From Chloroflexota bacterium (GTDB lineage: Bacteria > Chloroflexota > Anaerolineae > Promineifilales > Promineifilaceae), in contig JACTMP010000032.1 of assembly GCA_014584575.1 (NCBI GenBank), positions 124,001 through 188,000 on the forward strand: a DNA stretch of 64,000 bases, written 5' to 3'. How positions within the stretch are numbered: position 1 is the stretch's first letter; every line of letters begins with the position of its first letter. Made by a program: the position numbers and the translations under genes. Under the pieces are notes generated by a model, which ran no database searches, was not told the origin of the DNA, and saw only the letters and a list, made by a program, of their open reading frames with translations. Positions 10,201 to 17,418 of this stretch are shown in pieces.

Positions 10201-10485
10201 GCGGAGAGTCTGGCGCTGGCGGAGGCAGCATCGTCCCCGCCGGGGCTATTGTGGGCGCTGATGGCCGGGGCGGATTTGGCGGCGCAGGCGGGGAACCTGG
10301 CGCAGGCGGGTGACTGGTTCGACGTGGTACAGAACCATCCGCAAACGACGCAGCCGGTGCGGGATGAGGCGGCGCGGCTGCGGCAACATTGGCCGGAGAT
10401 GCCGGCGCGGCGGGATCAAGCGCCTGCGTTGGCGCACGTTCTGGCGGAACTGCGGCAATTTTTGGTGGGGGCGGGACGGGCGTAG
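7246..10485 (+). CDS. SARP/BTAD-type transcriptional regulator with NB-ARC ATPase and TPR repeats
   Basis: 1079 aa from the ATG at 7246; an in-frame ATG at 7222 lies in a hairpin and seems less likely. Residues 1-95 resemble the OmpR-like DNA-binding domain of SARP regulators (MTLLGEATIALNGKPL, then SAANLRAALSLLRKQ). Residues 95-245 form a BTAD alpha-helical domain. An NB-ARC/STAND ATPase starts with the P-loop GPGGVGKTRLALA (about 276-288) and a Walker-B-like LLILDNLEQ. From about residue 620 there are TPR units (ALALTHWGELARQQGDLAAA, ARALLHLANLAF). Such proteins are signal-dependent STAND activators. The ligand cannot be inferred. It has its own promoter-like element, and the downstream ABC permease may be a target (inference). 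Confidence 0.9.
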   Translation: MLTMTLLGEATIALNGKPLTGIGSRTAEALLIFLACEARPFARHYLAEFFWEERDPEQSAANLRAALSLLRKQVGDYVYVTRQTIAFNQALPYQVDVAAFTAVSGAVDRQEMETAVALYGGDFLDGFYLRESRAFEEWSLLKREQLQQQAIQLLRRLLADTAVAQNPTVCLQHANHLLRLNPLSEYAHQQKIAALARSGQLQAALRQYQQCQRLLREELGIEPNLETSELAQRIQRAGQTPRHNLPPAPTPFVGRAQELADLERHLLDPHYRLLTLIGPGGVGKTRLALAAAQRLIASGYFLNGLRFVSLANAHTPAALPTLIAAELGLTFKGPTPPPEQLAAALAGEEMLLILDNLEQLMAGSAGEETADFLAHLLARAPLLTLLVTSRRRLQLQEEWLFDVGGLGLPGPDEGEAATTSDAVQLFLQMAARLQRHFQPTPPDLAAIVSLCQRLEGLPLGIELAAGWLRQLSCPEIARKLDESIDLLATGLRNVPARQRSMTAVFDYSWALLPPTAQVVLARLSLFAGGFTLAAATAVAGAGVAELTTLVEHSLLRVEGDGRYSQHTLLRQLSAARLTPAEQAAAAEAHAHFYAALLRSQEAHLDGPQANTLLADLRRDGANLTVAWAWGLAQQAVDLLAQLAGGLAYLEETQGAFLLGYDRFKAVTGDWLAATDAGRLLAGRCRAYQARFAHQLGRFEAAEVLYRESVDWLRPLPPSPALALALTHWGELARQQGDLAAARPRHEESLALFRQWGDAQGTARALLHLANLAFVSGQLPEAVRRYEEGLAICQEIGSYRQTAVFQDNLGAVLIELGEYGRAEQTLTAALARRQAINDQWGLATSNNNLGVLAGLRGQYDEAEKRYQAAADAYRQIGYAFGVARCLTNLGSMLISQGKLETARHYLAEALALWQPLDSPEGEADALLCLGQAASQQGQYAEAEGRLQQAATLFRQCDRPIPLMRTLADWSVVLGRLGKMADARAALAESLALAEAASSPPGLLWALMAGADLAAQAGNLAQAGDWFDVVQNHPQTTQPVRDEAARLRQHWPEMPARRDQAPALAHVLAELRQFLVGAGRA

Positions 10486-10607
10486 ACACTTAATAATGGT
10501 TAATAAACGAAGGGGGGATGGGGTACACGGCCGTAACTGCGCTATAATCCCGCCCGTTTGAGGCAGATTTGACAGGTTTTTGAAACCCGTTAAATCTAGA
10601 GAACTAT

Positions 10608-11495
10608 ATGGATACACACCGGCTACACTCCACCGAAGTTTTTGATTCCGATGCGATTCGTTCCCCGTGGGGGCAACTGCGGGAGTCATTTCGCTATAAC
10701 TACCTGCTGCGCAATCTGGTGCTGCGTGATGTAAAGGTACGCTACAAAAATTCGCTGCTGGGCGTGGTCTGGAGCCTGCTCAATCCACTGCTGATGATGA
10801 TGGTTTACACCATCCTGTTCACCATCTTGCGCCCCAATAACACCATCCAATACTTTCACATTTTCATCCTGGTGGCCCTGATTCCCTGGCAATTTTTGGC
10901 CGGGACGGTGATGGGCGGCACGGTCTCCATCACCCAGAATGCGTCGCTGGTGAAGAAGGTGTTTTTCCCGCGCACGTTGCTGCCCACCAGCGTCATGTTT
11001 TCGCAGTTGGTCAACTTTGTTCTCTCCTTTGTGGTGTTGGTGGTGCTGCTTTATTTTTCTGGCATTGGGCTGACGCGCCATGTATTGTGGGTGCCGGCTA
11101 TTCTGGTGACGCAGATGGTGTTTATGCTGGGGCTGGCGCTGGCGCTCTCGGCGGCGCAGACGTTTTACACCGACACGCTGCAAATTGTGCAGGTAGGCAT
11201 TCTGGCCTGGTTTTTTTTGACCCCCATTTTCTATCCATTTGAAGATTTTGCTAACACGGCCGACATGATGGGTCTCTCGTTTAATCCGGCGCGGCTGATG
11301 CGCTGGATTAACCCAATGGCTTCGATTGTGGACAGCTACCGCACGGTGCTATGGGGCACGATGAACAGCCAGGGGCAGCCAGTGTCCATGGACCCACTGA
11401 TGCTGGCGCGGACGTTTGTCACGGCCGTGATTACCCTTGTCGTCGGTTATTATCTTTTCAGCAAAACGGAACATCTTTTTGGGGAGAAATTGTAG
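10608..11495 (+). CDS. ABC-2 type polysaccharide/glycolipid export permease
   Basis: 295 aa with a cytoplasmic N-terminus and the conserved LVLRDVKVRYKNSLLGVVWS signature of TagG/Wzm-type permeases, followed by about six hydrophobic segments (first at VWSLLNPLLMMMVYTILFT). It would form the membrane half of an exporter for undecaprenyl-linked polysaccharide or teichoic-acid-like polymer. The matching ATPase (TagH/Wzt type) is not next to it; the next gene encodes an LCP protein, which fits a role in envelope glycopolymer assembly. A TATAAT at 10543-10548 may be its -10. Family is clear; the substrate is not. Confidence 0.9.
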   Translation: MDTHRLHSTEVFDSDAIRSPWGQLRESFRYNYLLRNLVLRDVKVRYKNSLLGVVWSLLNPLLMMMVYTILFTILRPNNTIQYFHIFILVALIPWQFLAGTVMGGTVSITQNASLVKKVFFPRTLLPTSVMFSQLVNFVLSFVVLVVLLYFSGIGLTRHVLWVPAILVTQMVFMLGLALALSAAQTFYTDTLQIVQVGILAWFFLTPIFYPFEDFANTADMMGLSFNPARLMRWINPMASIVDSYRTVLWGTMNSQGQPVSMDPLMLARTFVTAVITLVVGYYLFSKTEHLFGEKL

Positions 11496-11499
11496 GTAG

Positions 11500-11565
11500 G
11501 AGATCGGAGATTGGAGATTGGAGGTTTGTCCAATCTCTAATCTTCAATCTCTAATCTCTATTTTC
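11500..11565. repeat. Heptamer tandem repeat with inverted arms
   Basis: The left arm (GGAGATCGGAGATTGGAGAT) and right arm (CAATCTCTAATCTTCAATCT) are built from GAGATTG-type units and can fold back on each other. The element sits between the ABC permease stop and the LCP start. An in-frame ATG at 11518 lies within it and was rejected as the LCP start. Confidence 0.8.
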
Positions 11566-11574
11566 GATCACATC

Positions 11575-13149
11575 ATGTCCAACAAATTGACACACATCAT
11601 CCCGCTCCTTTTGGGTAGTCTGATTTTTATATTAGCGGGCTGTGCTTCGGCCACGCCCACCCCTTTCCCGACGGTGGTGGTCACGGCCGTTGCCGTACTG
11701 CCCAGCCCCACCAACATGACCACGGATGCCGTCGCCGAAACATCGGTTACGGAGACGACCGCGCCGCCAACGGAAACGGCCACACCGCGGCACACCCATA
11801 CACCTGGCCCATCACCGACGGTCTCCAACACGCCACGGCCGTCCAATACCCCCACCCGCACCCCGTCGCCCACCATCACCCCCACCTACCGCCCCCAGGT
11901 AGCGCCCACGCTGGCCGAAACCGGCGCGCCGACGGAGTTCCTTGAAGGAGTGCCCACGCCGTCTACGGCCGTGCCCTCCCCTGTGCCCACCTTTGAGACG
12001 CCGCGCGAAGTCACCAATGTCTTGTTGCTGGGCAGCGACACATCGCTTGGTTCCGCCAGCATCCGCACAGACACCATGATCATCGTCTCTATCAACCAGG
12101 AAAACCAGACGGCCTCCATGGTTTCGCTGCCGCGCGACCTGTATGTGTACCATCCAGGGCGAATTATGGGGCGGTTGAACACGGCCGTGAACCTGGGCGG
12201 CGTCGAGCAACTGCAACAAACCATTCTCTACAACTTCGGCATCCCCATCCATTATTACGCCCAGATTGATTTTGACGGCTTTGAGCAGGTGGTGGACGCC
12301 ATGGGCGGCGTAGATGTGGCCGTCAGCTGCCGTTTGCAGGATTGGCGACTTATCTCCCCGGACTTAGATCCCCAGAATGAAGAGAACTGGCACCAATTTG
12401 CCCTGGAACCGGGCATCCACCATATGGATGGCGACACCGCACTCTGGTTTGCCCGCTCTCGCCTCAGCACCAGCGATTTTGATCGTGGTCGCCGGCAGCA
12501 ACAATTACTGCAAGCGATGTTTAACCAGGGGGTAGACCTGAACCTGATTGCCCAGGCGCCCACACTTTGGAATACCTACAAGGATGTGGTGCAGACCGAC
12601 ATTGACATTGGCCGCCTGCTGCAATTTGCTACCCTGGCGCCGGCCGTGCGCCAGAATGGGGTACAGCATCTCTATCTGGTACGCGGCATCCAACCCTGGC
12701 GAACACCGGATGGCGCTTCGGTGCAGTTGCCCATTTGGGAGGGCGAGGGCAACTTTGCGGAGACATTCACCCGCCTCTACCGTCCACCCGCGCTCAACCG
12801 GGCCACGCGCCCACCTATCACCGTGCAGATTGTGAACGCCAGCGGCAACCCGGACATGGCGCTGCTGGCGGCCGATAACCTGGCCTGGTATGGTTTTATC
12901 CCCCTCATCAGCGAGGATACACCCGAACCGGAAGCCACCACCCGGTTGGAATATTTCCGCGACAATTTCAAAGATGCCTATGACTGGCTGATTAGCTGGA
13001 TTTTTGCCCGCCGCCGTTCCCAGATTGAGATGGTGGCCGAACCCGATGTCACGTACCAATATCGGGTCACACTCGGCCAGGATTACAACCCCTGCCTGAA
13101 CCAGTTCCGGCAGCCGCAGGAGTTCCTGCCGGAGAGTGGTGATGAGTAA
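11575..13149 (+). CDS. LytR-CpsA-Psr (LCP) family lipoprotein
   Basis: 524 aa from the ATG at 11575. The N-terminus is a lipoprotein signal (hydrophobic LLLGSLIFILAGC, lipobox Cys at about residue 22), followed by a Pro/Thr linker of about 120 residues. The LCP catalytic domain begins at VTNVLLLGSDT and contains the typical RTDTMIIVSI, SLPRDLYVY, GRLNTA, MGGVDV and LWFARSR blocks with arginines that bind the pyrophosphate of polyprenyl donors. A C-terminal LytR_C-like segment (ITVQIVNASGNP) follows. LCP enzymes transfer glycopolymers from lipid carriers to the envelope, outside the membrane. The neighbouring export permease supports this. The stop codon lies in a heptamer repeat. Confidence 0.92.
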   Translation: MSNKLTHIIPLLLGSLIFILAGCASATPTPFPTVVVTAVAVLPSPTNMTTDAVAETSVTETTAPPTETATPRHTHTPGPSPTVSNTPRPSNTPTRTPSPTITPTYRPQVAPTLAETGAPTEFLEGVPTPSTAVPSPVPTFETPREVTNVLLLGSDTSLGSASIRTDTMIIVSINQENQTASMVSLPRDLYVYHPGRIMGRLNTAVNLGGVEQLQQTILYNFGIPIHYYAQIDFDGFEQVVDAMGGVDVAVSCRLQDWRLISPDLDPQNEENWHQFALEPGIHHMDGDTALWFARSRLSTSDFDRGRRQQQLLQAMFNQGVDLNLIAQAPTLWNTYKDVVQTDIDIGRLLQFATLAPAVRQNGVQHLYLVRGIQPWRTPDGASVQLPIWEGEGNFAETFTRLYRPPALNRATRPPITVQIVNASGNPDMALLAADNLAWYGFIPLISEDTPEPEATTRLEYFRDNFKDAYDWLISWIFARRRSQIEMVAEPDVTYQYRVTLGQDYNPCLNQFRQPQEFLPESGDE

Positions 13150-13210
13150 TCGGTAATCGGTTATCGGTGGACGAACCGATTACCGATTGCCATTCACCGA
13201 TTACCAATCC
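13146..13210. repeat. Heptamer-type repeat (ACCGATT/AATCGGT units) with inverted arms
   Basis: Units AATCGGT on the left and ACCGATT on the right form opposed arms between the convergent LCP and ArfB genes. The element contains the stop codons of both (13147-13149 and 13201-13203), so it could act as a bidirectional terminator; it has no U-tract. Confidence 0.75.
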
Positions 13211-13629
13211 CCCCGGCGTTCCCGTTTCCTTTCACTTTGTTTGCGTTTGTTGGCGAGGCGTTTTTCAACGGCCGTGCGGCTCGGCCGTGTCTTTTTGCGC
13301 GGTTTGGTTGGTTGAAGGGCTTGTGCCAGTAACGTCTGGAAACGGGCCAGCGCCAGTTCCCGGTTTTGCCACTGGCTGCGGGCGGTTTGGGCCTGAATTT
13401 GCAGCACCCCTTCATTATCAATCCGGTTTGCCAGCTTCTCCAAAATGGTGGCACGCTGCTCTTCCGTCAGGCTGGGGGAGTGGGCCACGTCAAATAGCAG
13501 CGTGGCTTTGGTGGCGGTCTTGTTCACATGCTGCCCACCCGGCCCGCTGCTGGCCGAAAAGCGAAACTCAATCTCCGGCAGCGGGATTTGCAGTTGGGCG
13601 TTAATGGTAATAGTTGACCTCTCGTCCAT
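13201..13629 (-). CDS. arfB: Alternative ribosome-rescue factor ArfB-like peptidyl-tRNA hydrolase
   Basis: 142 aa from ATG 13629 (MDERSTITINAQLQIPL); an upstream in-frame ATG at 13722 would add an unrelated tail read from the palindrome region. The GGQ motif is present in RFSASSGPGGQHVNKTATKA, which is the class-I release-factor catalytic loop. The tail is basic and helical (KPRKKTRPSRTAVEKRLANK), as needed to sit in the empty mRNA channel. Length and lack of codon-recognition domains match ArfB (YaeJ), which hydrolyses peptidyl-tRNA on stalled ribosomes. Single gene, convergent with the LCP gene. Confidence 0.92.
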   Translation of the reverse strand: MDERSTITINAQLQIPLPEIEFRFSASSGPGGQHVNKTATKATLLFDVAHSPSLTEEQRATILEKLANRIDNEGVLQIQAQTARSQWQNRELALARFQTLLAQALQPTKPRKKTRPSRTAVEKRLANKRKQSERKRERRGDW

Positions 13630-13642
13630 ACCCCAATCTTTA

Positions 13643-13805
13643 ACGCCGTAGCCCGATTTGTCAAATCGGGCTACCGGCAGCGGGCAAAACCTGGCGATTA
13701 AAATCGCGGCAACAGAAAGCAAAGTTGGCCTTCGCCGACTATTTCCAGTCGGCGAAGGCCGACTTTGCCGCTTGTTGGTGCAGATTTATCTGCCGCCGCA
13801 AATCA
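13643..13805. repeat. REP-like palindromic module R2 (inverted copy of R1)
   Basis: A first hairpin is AGCCCGATTTG-t-CAAATCGGGCT near 13648-13670. The core is AAAGTTGGCCTTCGCCGACT (13721-13740) against AGTCGGCGAAGGCCGACTTT (13747-13766), pairing with one G-T. The flanks GCAACAGAAAGC and CAGATTTATCTGCCGCCGC are the reverse complement of the R1 flanks, so R2 is the same element in opposite orientation. Confidence 0.85.
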
Positions 13806-13825
13806 AACTGAGAATTGCTGGTGTG

Positions 13826-15124
13826 CTACTGGCAGTTGGCAAATAACAAACGCAACGCACTGGCGTCCACATCACAAGGCTGCCAGTTTGGCAGGGCGCG
13901 CCATTGCAGGGCCAGCCACGAATGGTGGAGGGTAAACAGGGTCTCGGCTTCCGGTATGCGCCCACTGCTCACTTCCTCCAGTAAGACGCGCAGCGGGTCT
14001 CTGGACAAAGCTAACAGTTGCACCCCCAGACCCAAAACGGCTAAAAAAACCACCAGCGCCAGTAAGACTGGTTTGCGCCAAATTTGTTCAATTGCCGCCG
14101 CCAGCAAAACGCCGGTCAGCGGGATGATGGGCGTGAGCAGGCGCGAACCCCACGTCCAGCCGCCATCCCAGCGATGCCACAGGGCGATGAGCAGGAGGTA
14201 GTTCAGGATGGTCAGCAGGCAGGCGAGCGCCAATGGCCGGTCTTGCCGCCATAGCAGCAAAGCGCCCCATAAAGCCAGAAGCAGAATGGGTGAATAGAGG
14301 AAGAGGGAACGGCCGGGGCTGAACAAGATGCCATACAAGCCCGTTAAAAATGAAGCGGAGAAGCCTTCGCTGCCATAACCAAAGTTGAGGGGAGAGCCGA
14401 AACGGGTGTGGTTGTAGGCGGCCAATAAGAGCAGGCTGAACAGGATGGGTATGCCCGACCAGATGGTTTTGTAGCCGCCGCGCCAGACGGCATAGAGCCA
14501 GATGGGGATGGCGATGGCATTAAACGGCCGAAAGAGTAGCGAGATGGCGAAAGTGAGGCCGCTGAGATACGGCCGTGCCGCCACCGCAAAATACAGGCTA
14601 AGGATAGTAAACGCCCCCACGCCAACTTCCGAAAGAAAGCCCCTGGATTGGTACCACCAGTCAGAGCAGAGGCCAATCAACAGCACGGTGACGACGGCCG
14701 TGCGCACCGAATACAGTTGCGTCACCAGCAGAAAAAGCGCCGTCAGCGCCAACGCCCCCCACAGTGCATTTTGCCGCAGAGCCAGTTGTGCCCCCACCGC
14801 TGAGGGGGCCATCTGTTGATGATTCCACATGAAAGGCTGGTCTGGCTGCCGCGCCGCCAACTTGTAGACCAGCGCCGCGCTAAAGATGGTACCGGGGAAA
14901 TACTTGGCATAGAGACGGCCGTCTGGCCCATACGCGCCAATAGGTTCCTGATCCTGTAACCATTGCAGGTCATCAATGGCCAGGTGTCCGCGCACCGCCA
15001 ACGCCACTGCGCTGCCCAACACGGCCGCTTCATCGGAAACTTGCGGCCGTCCCCTGGCCGTGAAAGCAAACAGGAAGAGAAAGAAAAAGAACAGACAGAT
15101 AGCGATGGTATTCTTTTGCGTCAT
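13826..15124 (-). CDS. Polytopic membrane protein, GT-C glycosyltransferase-like
   Basis: 432 aa with about ten hydrophobic segments. The N-terminal segment (IAICLFFFFLFLFAFTA) is followed by an extracytoplasmic loop containing SDEAAVLGSAVALAVRGHL and YAKYFPG, reminiscent of the acidic first loop of GT-C enzymes (PMT/ArnT fold) that use lipid-linked sugars. It resembles membrane proteins annotated as hypothetical glycosyltransferases, but I see no single diagnostic motif. A role in transferring sugars to surface molecules is inferred. It is transcribed alone, away from the toxin-antitoxin promoter, with a palindromic module downstream. Confidence 0.7.
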   Translation of the reverse strand: MTQKNTIAICLFFFFLFLFAFTARGRPQVSDEAAVLGSAVALAVRGHLAIDDLQWLQDQEPIGAYGPDGRLYAKYFPGTIFSAALVYKLAARQPDQPFMWNHQQMAPSAVGAQLALRQNALWGALALTALFLLVTQLYSVRTAVVTVLLIGLCSDWWYQSRGFLSEVGVGAFTILSLYFAVAARPYLSGLTFAISLLFRPFNAIAIPIWLYAVWRGGYKTIWSGIPILFSLLLLAAYNHTRFGSPLNFGYGSEGFSASFLTGLYGILFSPGRSLFLYSPILLLALWGALLLWRQDRPLALACLLTILNYLLLIALWHRWDGGWTWGSRLLTPIIPLTGVLLAAAIEQIWRKPVLLALVVFLAVLGLGVQLLALSRDPLRVLLEEVSSGRIPEAETLFTLHHSWLALQWRALPNWQPCDVDASALRLLFANCQ

Positions 15125-15176
15125 CGCCAGAATTTTAGACGACGATTGAGTGGAAGGGTAAAAATAACGATATGAA

Positions 15177-15205
15177 TTGTTCTCTATCCCAACGTAAGTT
15201 ATAAT
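15177..15205 (+). promoter_or_regulatory. Promoter of the AbrB/PIN operon
   Basis: TTGTTC (15177-15182) and TATAAT (15200-15205) are separated by 17 nt and lie 44 nt before the antitoxin start codon. Confidence 0.6.
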
Positions 15206-15213
15206 CGGGCTGT

Positions 15214-15226
15214 GCAGAAATTCTGC
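15214..15226. promoter_or_regulatory. Palindromic operator candidate GCAGAAATTCTGC
   Basis: A perfect 13-nt palindrome lies just downstream of the -10, with a half-site repeat GCAGAAAAGG at 15231-15240 leading into the Shine-Dalgarno AGGAG. AbrB-type antitoxins commonly autoregulate by binding such sites. The binding itself is inferred. Confidence 0.5.
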
Positions 15227-15248
15227 GATTGCAGAAAAGGAGCTTTCG

Positions 15249-15539
15249 ATGGATGCTACAATTCAAGTACGACAACGAGGTACTATCACATTACCGGCGG
15301 AGCTAAGACAAAAATACGACATTAGTGATGGCGATATTTTGCGTTTGGTAGACCTGGATGGCATTCTGGTATTGACGCCGATGACGCCGATGGTACCGGA
15401 ACTGGCGCGTGAAATTGAACGTATTCGGTTGGAAGCAGGCTTAACGATTGAAGAATTGTTGGTCAGCCTACGTGAACAACGAGAACGTTATTACGCCGAA
15501 AATTACGCCGATAGCCAGCATGATGCCGCCGCTTCCTAG
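15249..15539 (+). CDS. AbrB/SpoVT-type antitoxin
   Basis: 96 aa. Residues 1-45 form a swapped-hairpin AbrB DNA-binding domain (IQVRQRGTITLPAELRQKYD followed by GDILRLVDLDGILVLTP). The C-terminus is helical and acidic (LAREIERIRLEAGLTIEELL), as in antitoxins that wrap a partner toxin. Shine-Dalgarno AGGAG precedes the ATG. Its 3' end overlaps the PIN toxin gene by 20 nt, the normal order for such pairs. A promoter and a palindromic operator lie directly upstream, which fits autoregulation. Confidence 0.88.
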   Translation: MDATIQVRQRGTITLPAELRQKYDISDGDILRLVDLDGILVLTPMTPMVPELAREIERIRLEAGLTIEELLVSLREQRERYYAENYADSQHDAAAS

Positions 15540-15975
15540 TGTCAAACCGCGCGTTTTTATAGACGCGGATGTCTTGTTTGCGGGCGCTGTCAGTCCATCT
15601 CAGCATAGCGCCAGCGTGGTGATGCTGCGGATGGCGGAAATCACGCTTCTCGAAGCATTGACTTGCGAACAAGTCATCATTGAAGCAGAGCGCAATCTGC
15701 AAGCTAAAATGCCTCTGGCTTTACCAGCATTTCATCTGTTGGTGAGCCGTTCCTTGCATGTGGTAGCAAACCCAACGGCCGTAGACCTTCTCCCTTACTC
15801 TGGCAAAGCAGACCCTAAAGATTTGCCAATTCTGGTTGCCGCTTACCGGGAAAACTGTACCTGGTTAGTCACATTTAACACACGACATTATCAACCAGGA
15901 GTGGCGGGCATTGCGGCCGTAAAGCCCGGTGATTTTATTATGCGGGTAAGGGATTTGTTGCTGGGTTTAATGTGA
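15520..15975 (+). CDS. PIN-domain toxin (VapC-like ribonuclease)
   Basis: 151 aa from the ATG at 15520; an in-frame start at 15448 would overlap the antitoxin much more. PIN-fold acidic residues are visible: RVFIDADVLFAG at the N-terminus, CEQVIIEAERNL, KADPKDLPILVAA and a C-terminal WLVTFNTRHY. PIN toxins are Mg2+-dependent RNases restrained by the antitoxin encoded just upstream. The last codons TTA ATG TGA overlap the start of the next gene (TGATG), so the selenoprotein candidate may be translationally coupled to the toxin gene. Confidence 0.88.
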   Translation: MMPPLPSVKPRVFIDADVLFAGAVSPSQHSASVVMLRMAEITLLEALTCEQVIIEAERNLQAKMPLALPAFHLLVSRSLHVVANPTAVDLLPYSGKADPKDLPILVAAYRENCTWLVTFNTRHYQPGVAGIAAVKPGDFIMRVRDLLLGLM

Positions 15976-16460
15976 TGATGCTTTTTAATCAGTTTTCAGG
16001 GGTTTTGGCCTATCTGACGGTGGGCATAGGGTTATTGGCAGTTGTTTTGTGGCGGATTAGCCCAGACAGGCGGCGCGTGGGGCTGCTGGTGGGCACGGCC
16101 GTCCTCCTCTTTGGCGGCTTGATCATCTTCCGGCCGGAAACGGGTGGCGTTACGGCCGTGACGGCCCAACAAACATTGGCGGCTGCCGACGGCCGTCCCA
16201 TCCTGCTGGAGCTGTACTCTGATTATTGACTGGCCTGCCGCCGGGCAAAGCCCATCGTGGATGGGTTGGCTGCTGAATGGGGTGATGATGTGGTGATATT
16301 GCGTGTGAATGTGCAAGACCCGGCCGCTCAATCGCTATTGGCGGAACTCAATTTTCGTTTTACACCCACGTTTATCTTGTTTGACGGCGACGGCCGTGAA
16401 ATCTGGCGCACCAATGGCGTGATTAACCCGGATGAAGTGAATGAGCAACTCAACCAATGA
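15975..16460 (+). CDS. Membrane-anchored thioredoxin-like protein, probable selenoprotein (in-frame UGA at U-x-x-C)
   Basis: An upstream frame ends at a TGA at 16227-16229, but the same frame stays open to 16460. Read through, the product is 161 aa: two N-terminal hydrophobic segments (LAYLTVGIGLLAVVLW and VGLLVGTAVLLFGGLIIF), then a thioredoxin fold with PILLELYSDY-U-LACR, then VVILRVNVQD and the cis-Pro strand FRFTPTFILFDGDG. The UGA falls at the first cysteine position of the CxxC redox motif (U85, C88). A stem-loop suited to a bacterial SECIS lies 22-38 nt downstream. TGA serves as a normal stop elsewhere in the window, so general code reassignment is unlikely. Start ATG at 15975 overlaps the toxin stop; GTG 15972 and ATG 15978 are alternatives. 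Likely a membrane-tethered thiol/selenol oxidoreductase. Confidence 0.8.
16249..16267 (+). promoter_or_regulatory. Putative bacterial SECIS stem-loop
   Basis: CCCATC (16251-16256) pairs perfectly with GATGGG (16260-16265), extended by A-U and G-U pairs to about 8 bp, with the apical loop GUG starting 28 nt after the UGA. Bacterial SECIS elements lie within the coding region just after the UGA, with a G at the start of the apical loop; both conditions are met. Confidence 0.6.
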
Positions 16461-17418
16461 TCAATTGGCAATGGGCCGGCACGTCCATATTTTCTTCATG
16501 GATGGCGTGGGCATGGGGGCGGCAGATGCGTGGGTGAACCCCTTTGTGATGGCGCAGATGCCATACCTGACCGGGCTGTTTGGTGAGGAGTGGTATGTGC
16601 CGGACGGCCGTTTGTCCACTTCCCACACCAGCCTCATCCCCACCGACGCCAACCTGGGGCTGCCCGGCAAACCACAGAGCGCCACCGGGCAGGCGGCCAT
16701 CCTCACCGGGCGCAACGTGCCTCAACTCATCGGCGAACATTACGGCCCCAAACCCAACCAGGCCGTGCGAGAGGTAATTGCGCAGGGGACGTTGTTTGCG
16801 GAGGTTACGGCCGTGGGGGGCCGTGCCGCCCTCCTCTCTCCCTATCCGCAAGGTTATTTTGATTCCATCGAGAGTGGCAAACGGCTCTATTCCTCGGTGC
16901 CGCTGGCGGCCACAGAAGCGGGATTGGCCCTGATGACGGCGGAGGATTTGCGGCACGGCCGTGCCGTCAGCCCCGATTTCACCGGACAGGGCTGGCGCGA
17001 CTACCTGGGATACACAGACATCCCCATCTACACACCGCACGCAGCCGGGCAGCATTTGGCCCGGTTAGCGCGGGATTATCACTTCAGCTTCTTTGAACAT
17101 TGGCCCAGCGACCGTGCCGGGCATCGTGGTTCATTGGCCGAAGCCGCCCGTCACCTGGAACTGCTTGACGCCGCCCTGGGTGGCCTGATCGAGACCTGGA
17201 ATGAGGAAAACGCTGATGGCCTGCTTATCATTACCAGCGATCATGGTAACATTGAAGAAAAAGGGCATCGCCAGCACACGCGCAACCCGGTGCCCACCAT
17301 CCTGGCCGGTCCCGGCCACGCCGCACTGGCCGCCGAGATACACGATTTGACGGATATAGCCAAAATTGTCCGTCGTTATTTGCAATTGAGAGATCGGAGA
17401 TTGGAGATTAGAGATTGA
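16441..17418 (+). CDS. Alkaline-phosphatase-superfamily metalloenzyme (iPGM/phosphopentomutase-like)
   Basis: 325 aa; an in-frame ATG at 16471 (MGRHVHIFFMDGVGMG) is an alternative start just before the domain. Superfamily metal sites are visible: FFMDGVGMG near the N-terminus, nucleophile region SATGQAAILTGRN, and the C-terminal IITSDHGNIEEKGHRQHTRN. This pattern fits the phosphoglycerate mutase/phosphopentomutase type of two-metal phosphotransferases; exact substrate unknown. The start overlaps the upstream selenoprotein candidate, suggesting one operon. The final residues (RDRRLEIRD) are encoded by a heptamer repeat that begins before the stop codon, so the native C-terminus has been altered. 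Confidence 0.8.
   Translation: MSNSTNDQLAMGRHVHIFFMDGVGMGAADAWVNPFVMAQMPYLTGLFGEEWYVPDGRLSTSHTSLIPTDANLGLPGKPQSATGQAAILTGRNVPQLIGEHYGPKPNQAVREVIAQGTLFAEVTAVGGRAALLSPYPQGYFDSIESGKRLYSSVPLAATEAGLALMTAEDLRHGRAVSPDFTGQGWRDYLGYTDIPIYTPHAAGQHLARLARDYHFSFFEHWPSDRAGHRGSLAEAARHLELLDAALGGLIETWNEENADGLLIITSDHGNIEEKGHRQHTRNPVPTILAGPGHAALAAEIHDLTDIAKIVRRYLQLRDRRLEIRD

Noticed and set aside
16227..16229. TGA read as an ordinary stop, leaving two short ORFs, or as a frameshift
   Set aside because: The frame is the same on both sides, the domain continues seamlessly and the UGA replaces the first Cys of CxxC; a frameshift would change frame. A sequencing error cannot be excluded.
15972..16460. UGA decoded as Trp (alternative genetic code)
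   Set aside because: Many genes here end in TGA and have normal lengths (for example 26731, 32788, 62303), so code reassignment is unlikely.
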